DNA from: Saturnia japonica
Lineage: Eukaryota > Arthropoda > Insecta > Lepidoptera > Saturniidae
DNA: 64,000 nt
Assembly (NCBI GenBank): GCA_033032175.1
Contig: CM065329.1
Coordinates: 9,988,985-10,052,984 of the forward strand
Reading direction: 5' to 3'
Part shown: piece after piece, positions 59,101 through 64,000 of the stretch
Position numbering within the stretch: position 1 is the first letter of the stretch
Layout of the letters: each line of letters begins with the position of its first letter
The notes under the pieces: model-generated
The model's database searches: none
What the model saw: only the letters and a program-made list of their open reading frames with translations
What the model was told of the DNA's origin: nothing
Position numbers and translations under genes: made by a program

Positions 59101-59444
59101 TATTTGAATGTTGGTGCGGGAACCAGTTCCGTACACCGACATACTTACGTCAGCATATGAGGCTGCAGCATGTTGGCAAAATGAAAGATACAAATAGGGA
59201 CAAAGTTTAATGTGACACTTGCCAAAAGAAAATTTAAAAGCAAATTCTATTTATTAAATCATATAAAAAATGTTCATCATGATTATGGTAAAGTATTTGA
59301 ATGTTGGTGCGCCGTACACCAAGATACTTACGTCAGCATATGAGGCAGCGGCATGATGGCAAAATAAAAGATAAAAATAACGACAAAGTTCAATGCAAGG
59401 CCCGATGTAGTCAAGAGAAGCATAAATTAAGGGCGGCTAATTGA
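48327..59444 (+). CDS. Four-exon C2H2 zinc-finger gene, copy 2 (prematurely stopped paralogue)
   Basis: Exons on the plus strand: 48327-48515 (189 nt, ATG start), 54141-54284 (144), 54435-54679 (245) and 56148 onward. Splice signals mirror copy 1 (GTATTG donor, TTCCAG acceptor, GTAAGT donor, TTTTAG acceptor, GTTGGT donor, TTTCAG acceptor). The phase-2 join again completes a finger. In exon 4 the frame is open to a TAA at 57685-57687, giving a deduced 705-residue protein. The ancestral end, matching copy 1 (...AAN-TGA), lies at 59444. Between them the TAA and a linked extra A recur at 58823 and 59208, and a further deletion removes part of a finger near 59310. Intron 1 is 5.6 kb and holds a CR1-like LINE. 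Whether the shortened protein is made is unknown. Confidence 0.78.
48735..48962 (-). repeat. Inverted-repeat partner B (partner A at 45657-45880)
   Basis: Reverse complement of partner A, from GGATTTAGAATCGCTTGGCA to CGAAAATTGTGACAA. It lies in intron 1 of zinc-finger copy 2. Together with partner A it could fold a transcript across exon 1, but the simplest reading is two insertions of one short element. Confidence 0.8.
48965..49550. other. Intron 1 sequence of copy 2, no feature recognised
   Basis: Non-coding. The part near 49390-49550 is GC-richer and could be another element fragment, but I recognise no motif. A (TTA)n run at about 49551-49575 marks the tail of the neighbouring LINE. Confidence 0.4.
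50062..50114. repeat. 53-base poly(T) (poly(A) on the LINE strand) inside ORF2
   Basis: A pure T run of 53 bases lies within the coding part of the LINE, between the RT thumb and the C-terminal segment. CR1-like elements do not have a run here. It may be a deletion filled by an A-rich insert, a template-switch product, or an assembly artefact. Confidence 0.95.
50125..51453 (-). CDS. CR1-like LINE ORF2, reverse-transcriptase part
   Basis: A 442-residue frame with RT motifs in order: ASGPDDIPSVVLKK, NYRPISLTSVLCKTMEM, EQHGFIPKRSVTTN, IIYLDYEKAFDRVP, SGVPQGSVLGPLLFILFLSDL, FSLFADDTKFFA with the catalytic FADD, LNVNKCSVLHIG and QRDLGVTVSKDLKW. It ends at a stop just before the 53-base homopolymer. 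The expected next 40-50 residues are absent, and the C-terminal part resumes after the run at LLEHAYIIWDPY. Without that link the enzyme is probably not functional. Confidence 0.87.
   Translation of the reverse strand: MKKVLWNNYRIDQNEHSYKEYRKVNNKIISLSRNRRTTFESTIIDSGPKAFYSYIRKQLNSKICIPNVIKNVSNELVMKPELIAEAFADQFKLNFVNEPDGPMPNINVPRVINAIQDLSITGDLVRKKLSSFSDTTASGPDDIPSVVLKKCSGALSDEIAKMMNKSLKDGIVPADWKTANVVPIYKKGNKLLPVNYRPISLTSVLCKTMEMMIACHIREFLIHEKITLDEQHGFIPKRSVTTNLLNCLNEWTRNHSNGQPTDIIYLDYEKAFDRVPLKRLIHKLEHLGIRGSILAWICDFLSGRTFRVRIGEVMSDPRSVLSGVPQGSVLGPLLFILFLSDLKSTLQLPFSLFADDTKFFANPRSNWRAIQNDLNAIFKWTHDWLLTLNVNKCSVLHIGSNNPCQIYYLGGEQLTAVETQRDLGVTVSKDLKWGTHVLGVEQ
51540..52403 (-). CDS. CR1-like LINE ORF2, endonuclease part
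   Basis: A 287-residue frame with the apurinic-type endonuclease motifs of LINEs: NLASLTAKFDLFLLE, ILVTETHLHSSI (the catalytic TE), GGVAIYV, MACVYRPPSG, VIAGDFNLPMIKW (GDFN) and GKSDHFVI (SDH). It should nick chromosomal DNA to prime reverse transcription. The frame ends at a TAG caused by a one-base shift; the continuation toward the RT is in the next frame. It was originally one protein with the RT segment. Confidence 0.85.
   Translation of the reverse strand: MVSELLLFYTNLASLTAKFDLFLLEVNSYMPAFILVTETHLHSSIPNSIINIPGYILYRLDRDSKKCGGVAIYVANIINGSTIISKVNSTYQNNMVEALWLDIQYRELTLLMACVYRPPSGSLSELDEILFNTIGKAASENTVVIAGDFNLPMIKWPLYKTHGYGSLCENFVSMYSNSNLNQLITQITRKRNQEESLLDLILCNDDSLICDIEYHPPIGKSDHFVITATMQVISTSTKTNENRNTIQYDYFKADYDKLSLYLANNLNIVEESVDDVWFTFKTNSFTQ
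52412..53128 (-). CDS. CR1-like LINE ORF1 protein with PHD-type zinc finger
   Basis: An uninterrupted 238-residue frame starting MAQCFKCDVQIQDD. The first 60 residues carry CFKC, CKGC, CVKC and CDEC pairs with spacing like a PHD/RING-type finger, a known feature of CR1-group ORF1 proteins. A coiled-coil-like stretch follows (LRKLVTELQHQVQELSKQ, about residues 68-85). Then comes an RNNRSRNVIMYGLSES segment typical of LINE ORF1 proteins that bind nucleic acid, and a C-terminal domain ending in YINKVPRIVSI. ORF1 proteins coat the element's RNA. The start is the first methionine, and the ORF2 region begins just after its end. Confidence 0.85.
   Translation of the reverse strand: MAQCFKCDVQIQDDKNSKITCKGCRRAVCVKCSGLTATELRVFGLQNPKLSYLCDECEEGLRQVPELRKLVTELQHQVQELSKQRSNAINLDMVINEIEDRNNRSRNVIMYGLSESSSTSSVDRKQHDKLSVTNTLTPLLIQEPEIVSTFRLGKPSSNNGKPRPLKVVLANKHGAINVLKNKSKLPKTISAQSDMTPYQRDQLKALRDELAERVEKGEKDLTIKYINKVPRIVSITKN
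53290..54060. other. Rest of intron 1 of copy 2, with a diverged repeat and GC-rich short-word repeats
   Basis: No gene. The stretch 53780-53900 has repeated GAGCG/TAGCG words (GCCGAGCGAGCGTAGCGAGC). 53925-54045 resembles the 45657/48735 element, much diverged (TTACCTTGTAA and GTGCCAAACGATTCTAAAT). Homology to intron 1 of copy 1 resumes near 54060 (CCTTGTAGTAGTTTCATTCTA). Confidence 0.45.
55040..55740 (-). mobile_element. Shortened R1-clade LINE copy in intron 3 of copy 2
   Basis: Reverse complement of parts of 28440-30340. The LINE's start region (55740-55230, including the lysine-rich ORF1 start antisense to CTTTTTGTGACGGGACACTT) is joined directly to its 3' end (55200-55040). About 1.2 kb present in copy 1 (28934-30160) is missing. 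The join lies at a TATAGGTT word, compatible with a microhomology deletion. No function remains. Confidence 0.8.
56148..59444 (+). repeat. Exon 4 of copy 2: expanded and partly broken zinc-finger array
   Basis: The 192-bp finger-pair repeats are as in copy 1 but expanded by larger duplications. The block containing DTCQRKFKSKDCLLNH...LERWCGKQF...GAKNEVYKC appears at 57121 and again at 58067. The broken unit (GTTTAATGTGACACTTGCCA, carrying TAA plus one extra A) appears at 57683, 58821 and 59206, nearly identical each time. The last unit lacks about 10 codons around 59310. Each broken unit shifts the reading frame, so the three open parts (to 57687, 57689-58825 and 58827-59210) are in successive frames. 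Confidence 0.88.
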
Positions 59445-59509
59445 GTATGCTGGGCAGCTAAAAAAGTACCCATTGAATTCATAATTATTATTATTTATTT
59501 ATTTAGAAA

Positions 59510-59600
59510 TAAGGGGCCATCCATAAATTACGTCATACGAATTTCGTGATTTTTTTACCCCTCCCCCGTCCTTGTCATAGCTGGTCAAGAAGTTACCTCA
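59510..59600. repeat. GGGGCCATCCATAAATTACG-type dispersed motif
   Basis: Directly after the end of the duplicated block, GGGGCCATCCATAAATTACG is followed by TCATACGAAT and a C-rich CCCCTCCCCC tract. This wording is one I have met in many arthropod genomes as part of dispersed repeats. Class not assigned. Confidence 0.4.
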
Positions 59601-59619
59601 GTTACCGAAAACAATGCGT

Positions 59620-60075
59620 CACAATAGACGGGTACACTAGTAGTGAAAACCACATAACATGTGGAGTCCCTCAGGGTAGTATTCTTGGCCCATCTTTGTT
59701 TCTTTTGTACATAAATGAGCTCTGAACTGAATATTTCAAATTGCAAAATTTACACTTACGCCGATGACGACACTGCTTTAATTATTAGAGGTGAAACATG
59801 GGAAGAGGGCAAGTTAAATGCAGAAAAGGCCCTCGCTATAGTAATGAATTGGCTATCTTCTAAATTATTAACTTTAAACTTGAACAAAACTAAATATATC
59901 ACCTTCACTTCTTCTAATACGTCTCAACCTAAAAACTTCTCTTTGATAGCCCATCGTTGCAAAGATTCACAATTAATAAACTGCTCTTGTTTACATCTTT
60001 CGAGAATAATCTGTGTCAAGTACCTAAGAATTCAAAATGATAATATTTTAGTTGGGAGGCTCACATAACCAGTGT
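59620..60075 (+). pseudogene. Non-LTR retrotransposon RT fragment (family different from the others)
   Basis: CGVPQGSILGPSLFLLYINE is followed, after a frame change, by IYTYADDDTALIIRG (YADD active site with one extra Asp) and LSSKLLTLNLNKTKYITF, up to about 60068. These are RT motifs of a LINE. The wording differs from both the Jockey and the CR1-like elements here. Both ends are truncated. Confidence 0.75.
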
Positions 60076-60126
60076 AACATCGCGTACCAGGAAGCTCATT
60101 TATGTATTTAAGAGGTTGAGGAATCT

Positions 60127-60428
60127 TTTTTTGCGCTAGTTAGTGTAGAAAAACTTTCCGATCACTAAATACACATACGCATGTTTCCTTCCTTGTATAT
60201 TTGTATATAGGGAATTAGACGATCGCGACCTCATTGCAATCACGGTAACAGCCCAAGCCGAGGTGCCGAGGTCCGGCCACTATGGCACCCTTTTGAGCGA
60301 GTTGTCTAAAACTTTTGCGACTGAGTGACCTAAGCGCTCGCCCCCAAGTCCGGTAAAGCTGTAAAAGCCGTCAGAGGTTCCAGGCTCCTAAGGCAAAAAC
60401 TATAGTCAGTTCTAAAAAAAAAAAAAAC
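60127..60428 (+). mobile_element. Jockey 3' untranslated end with poly(A)
   Basis: TTTTTGCGCTAGTTAGTGTA through CTAAATACACATACGCATG to an A13 run at about 60415-60427 matches the 3' end of the Jockey copy at 42637-43605. No coding part is left. It abuts the AT-rich long repeat that starts at 60430. Confidence 0.8.
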
Positions 60429-60429
60429 A

Positions 60430-61100
60430 GCTCCAAGATCAGGGTTCTTTTTATCCGAACACGGCAATCGACCGGGCAGACAATGTACGCACACGTACTC
60501 GTCCTTAGAACGAATTACACAATTATTTTGACGAGAATTCCTGTTAGCGACACATAGGGCTAGGCGTGATGATTTAGGAAATAACATGGACAATTAGTTG
60601 TAGGTATAAGTTGCTAGACTTAAGGAATAAGCATTTACATATGAACAATCGTTGATTTATTGTTTCTGTATTAAAGAAATAAAGTGTAGGTATTTCAAGA
60701 TAGTAAATACGTAGTAATAAAGCTTATAATTTCGTAAGAATAGCGTAGAAACTTACTTATCTTATATTTCATTGATAATCTTTGTTTTAAACCAGTTATG
60801 TGTAATATTTGTGATTTTATATGAATAGTTAGGCTTATATGTGAATTCTGTCGTGCTTGTAATGTTTATAATTCAACAAAGTTTAATATTTACGAAGTTT
60901 ACTATTCCTTAATGTTATATTGTGTGTATTTAGGTAAATATTAATGTTCTTAATAGATTTGAATATGTTTTGCAACATTCCAATAAGAACCTTATGAGAT
61001 ATTAGCTAGTTACGTGGAATTGTATGTAATAATAATAATAGAATAGTCGCAACGCGCCACGTCACAAGCTGTGTTACTAGGAAATGTTAGAGTAGGAGGG
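60430..61100 (-). repeat. AT-rich long repeat, possible 3' LTR of the adjacent Ty3/Gypsy remnant
   Basis: Reverse complement of the repeat at 24005-25980 without the piggyBac. On the minus strand it runs from CTACTCTAACATTTCCTAGT near 61100 to CCTGATCTTGGAGCTG at 60430. It directly follows the truncated pol reading frame on the same strand, where a 3' LTR would be. The junction looks like a deletion that removed integrase and the rest of pol. The LTR role is inference. Confidence 0.5.
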
Positions 61101-62265
61101 TAGTAAGTTAACTTTTTAGAAATAACAATCTGTGACCCCTTAAATATTAAACCTTGACACTCACTTAACTCATCTCTATAACTGTAATAAGTTTCAGCTA
61201 TTGCCTCAACTTGATTTTTATTATTCGGCCAACCCAGTATAATATATTTTTTAACCATTGATAATTCTTCATCACATTTTGTTATTTCTTTAAGCTTTTG
61301 ATCAGTTACTTGAAAACGTTCTACTATCATAGCCACACGACATTCTATATCTGTACTTTATGAATTTGTTGTATCATTTAGATATGAACGACTCAAATGA
61401 TCTGCTATTAATAATTCTTTAAGACCAGGTTTATATTTTACTGTAAAATTAAATGTTTGAAGTGCCATTTTAATTTTTTGTAACCTTGCCGGACATTTAT
61501 TCAAAGGTTTTGAAAAAATTGTTACTAATGGTTTATGATCAGACTCTACAATGAACTCTTGACCAAAAAGATACTGATAAAACTTTCTACATCCATATAA
61601 GATAGCTAAACTTTCTTTATCTATTTGACTATACAACTTCTCAGTTTCTGTTAAAGATCTAGAACTGTAAGCAATTGGTTTATTATTCTGTAATATTACT
61701 ACACCTAAGCCTTCGCTCGAAGCATCGACACTTAATATAATTGGTTTGTCAATTTCAAAATAAGCTAATATTGGTGGTTCACAAAGCAATTTCTGTAATT
61801 TTGAGTATGCATTTTGTTCTGCATGTGACCAGACAAATGGTACATCTTTTTTAATTAATTGTCTTAGTGGGGCTGTAATTTCAGAAACATTTGGTACCTA
61901 TGAATCTTGACACATAATTAATCAAACCTAAAAATCTTATTAACTCTTTTTTTATCTTTTGGTTCTTTCATCTTACTAATTGCTTCCACCCTATCTATAT
62001 CTATTTGTAAGCCTTCTCTTGTCAGAATATGACCTAAATACTTTACTTCTATCTTTTTAAAGTTACATTTATTTTTATTAAATTTAATACCATATTCCCT
62101 TTCTCTTTGTAATACTTTTTTCAATGTTTCACCATGTCCAGTCTCAGATTTATTATAAATCAGTATATCGTCTAAATATATTTCAACTCCATTGATATCT
62201 TGAAATATATTATTGAAAACTATGAAAAATTTCTGGACTACTATACAAACCTTCGATCAAAATGT
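61010..62265 (-). pseudogene. Ty3/Gypsy-type pol remnant (RT end, RNase H)
   Basis: The minus-strand order is as in Gypsy pol. Near 62190-62170 is the RT active-site region with YLDDILIY. Then comes 62124-61918 with KYLGHILTREGLQI, a frame change near 61915, and an RNase H domain at 61860-61358 (ILSVDASSEGLGVVILQ, YSSRSLTETEKLYSQIDKE, ESDHKPLVTIF, ADHLSR). A linker follows at 61336-61110 (DELSECQGLIFKGSQIVI). The integrase that should follow is missing, and the frame runs into the AT-rich repeat. Gag, protease and the first half of RT are also gone. This is an old, non-functional fragment. Confidence 0.82.
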
Positions 62266-62269
62266 TCCA

Positions 62270-64000
62270 GTATTTTTTGAGGTTAGCTTGCAGACTAACA
62301 GTCAGTTGCAAGAAACTTCCATTAAATCTTAATGCCGTCATTATAAGTTTAATCCTCCATTAAACACATAACTGCATTGCAAGAATATCCATTAAGTAAT
62401 GACCCTTTAAAATTAATTTTCGAACTGTCAATGGTGTCATTAGCTAAGTTTTGTGTTGCAAGAAACTTTTGACGTACTTTATTTTGACACTTCATTAGTT
62501 AAATTTTAATGACGCATTACTAGTCCATTAGCCGTCCATTAAACAAGCAAAAACCATTTTTTACTATTGTGACATGTCTTCAACATTTCTTTCATCTTTA
62601 TCATCATCAGATGAAGAAGCTGTCTATCGTAACATTCCAGACAGAATTAACATTTGGGACAAATATGATGGTACAGAATTTGTGTCAAGATTCAGGTTCC
62701 CTAAGGAAACTGTGCAACAAATTCTAAATAAGATTGAACATCTTTTGGAGCCTGTGACACAACGTTCGAAGGCTATAAATGCGAAAAAACAGCTTTTAAT
62801 AGCATTAAGATTTTATGCAACAGGAACTTTTCAAGCAGTTCTTGGTGATTTGATCACTTGTAACAAATCAACGATTTGCCGCATTATACAGAAAGTGAGT
62901 GATGTTATTGCGAAACTTGCTCCTATTTATATTAAAATGCCTACACAATCGGAGTATCATATAGTTGCTGAGCAGTTTTATGAACTGGCTGCATTTCCCA
63001 GAGTTATCGGTACAGTTGATGGTACACATATAAAAATTAACTCTCCAGGAGGAAGACTTGCAGAGTGTTTCAGATGTCGGAAGGGTTTTTTTTCTATAAA
63101 TGTGCAAATAGTCAGTGATGCAAAACTAAAAATAAGAAATATTATCGCACGCTGGCCAGGTTCTGTGCATGACAGCACAATATTCAACAATTCTCCACTA
63201 TGTGCAGAGCTTGAAAATTCAATATATCACCATTTTTATTTATTGGGTGACAGTGGTTACTTTTGTAAAAGTTACATTCTAACTCCAATATTAAACCCAC
63301 AAACAATTAATGAAGAAAATTATAATAGAAGCCACATCATCACGAGGAATACTGTAGAAAGGTACATTGGTGTATGGAAACGTCGTTTCCCATGTATTCA
63401 CAAAGGTAAATATTTTTCAAATTTCTTGAGCAGTTACTTGTCTAGTCTCAGAATAAAATTTATTTCAATGCAGCATGTGTAAATTTGTACACATTCCCTA
63501 AAAAAGAACCTTTAGCTACATATGCTACAAAATTAAATAAGTGGCATATCAGCCAATATTCATTTCCTAATATTAATAGTGCTAAAAATGTTTCTTTGGA
63601 TATTTGTAATTAAATTATGGTGAAATAAGTACCTATTTAACATATTGTGTTATTTTAGATGTTATGATCAGAAATAAAACATCACCAAGCTTAGCTTGTT
63701 TCAAGATAGTTCACTGTTGACTGAATAATAAATAATTAAATATAGTTCAATTCTGATGCAAATTTTAATAGCCATTTACTTTCAGGAATCACTTTAAAAA
63801 AGATGGATACCATATTAAAAGTTATTGTGGCAACAGCAGTTTACATAATATTGCTATCGAGTTGGAAGAACCCACAGATACAGATAACCTTAATGTAACC
63901 ATAGACACTGCTGAAGTATCAGTAGTACAAGGTCAACAGGACTTTTCTGTGAGAACATCATTAGTGAATACATTTTTTATTTAATATATGTAAGTACTAA
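62270..64000 (+). mobile_element. PIF/Harbinger element, right end beyond the window
   Basis: The left part (62270-62570) is rich in TCCATTAA and CCATTA words and TTGCAAGAAACTT repeats, like subterminal repeats of Harbinger elements. The transposase gene follows. The left inverted repeat cannot be fixed because the right end lies outside the window. The element appears to have landed in, or next to, the Gypsy remnant at about 62265. Confidence 0.7.
62574..63984 (+). CDS. PIF/Harbinger transposase, two exons, one frameshift
   Basis: Exon 1 is 62574-63405 and begins MSSTFLSSLSSSDEE. It has the helix-turn-helix region (about residues 35-110), then VIGTVDGTHIKI (D149), RWPGSVHDSTIF, LLGDSGYFC (D226) and RNTVERYIGVWKRRF (E262). 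D226 and E262 are 35 residues apart, as in a DD35E enzyme. Translation without splicing stops at 63482 with a meaningless tail. Splicing from AAAG/GTAAAT (63405/63406) to TTTCAG/GAATC (63785/63786) gives the family C-terminus: DTILKVIVATAV and, one base out of frame at the T-run 63840-63842, LHNIAIELEEP and RTSLVNTFF, ending TAA at 63984. It would cut and paste the element, normally with a second Myb-like protein not seen here. Nearly intact. Confidence 0.82.

Noticed and set aside
63406..63482. Continuous C-terminus of the Harbinger transposase as read without splicing
   Set aside because: The residues do not match the family, while a GT-AG intron brings in the expected C-terminal motifs downstream.

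Overview
The window looks like nuclear DNA of an insect, most probably a moth or butterfly. It is AT-rich, eukaryotic (spliced genes, TATA-type promoters, poly(A)-tailed retrotransposons) and crowded with decayed transposable elements. A short interspersed sequence near 9.7 kb is a type I recognise as very common in Lepidoptera, and the mixture of mariner, piggyBac, PIF/Harbinger, hAT, Jockey, R1-clade and CR1-like elements fits that order. There are no bacterial-type operons, no CRISPR array, no rRNA and no convincing tRNA gene.

The central feature is a host-like gene present twice in inverted orientation. Copy 1 lies on the minus strand (exon 1 at 33.6 kb down to the stop at 26.5 kb). Copy 2 lies on the plus strand (exon 1 at 48.3 kb to the ancestral stop at 59.4 kb). 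Both have the same four exons, with lengths 189, 144 and 245 nt for exons 1-3 and identical phases. The splice between exons 3 and 4 rebuilds a C2H2 finger. Exon 4 carries a tandem array in which ordinary CX2C fingers alternate with fingers whose cysteines are separated by only one residue. Copy 1 is open throughout (712 aa deduced). Copy 2 gains a stop plus a one-base frameshift, and that broken unit has itself been copied in tandem. The two copies act as reference for each other, dating insertions and exposing empty sites.

Region by region: 1-9.4 kb holds a ZMYM1-like hAT pseudogene, a LINE remnant and mariner copy 1. 9.4-12.4 kb holds a decayed THAP/DDE transposase facing a decayed SWIM/YqaJ-nuclease gene, tail to tail. 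12.4-20.9 kb is mostly non-coding, with an LTR-type element and an IS630-like pseudogene. 20.9-24.0 kb is a damaged Jockey element. 24-26 kb is a long AT-rich repeat interrupted by a piggyBac deletion derivative. 26.5-33.6 kb is zinc-finger copy 1, with an R1-clade LINE, mariner copy 2 and a 646-bp non-autonomous element in its introns. 34.5-48.3 kb is a nest of elements (hAT, CR1-like, IS630-like, Jockey, LTR fragments). 48.3-59.4 kb is zinc-finger copy 2 with a long CR1-like LINE in intron 1. 59.5-62.3 kb holds LINE and Ty3/Gypsy-type remnants. 62.3-64 kb is a nearly intact PIF/Harbinger transposase with an unrecognised intron.

Except for the zinc-finger pair, every coding signal I can support belongs to a mobile element, and nearly all of these are broken. 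Family assignments come from motif recognition by eye; no database search or alignment was run.
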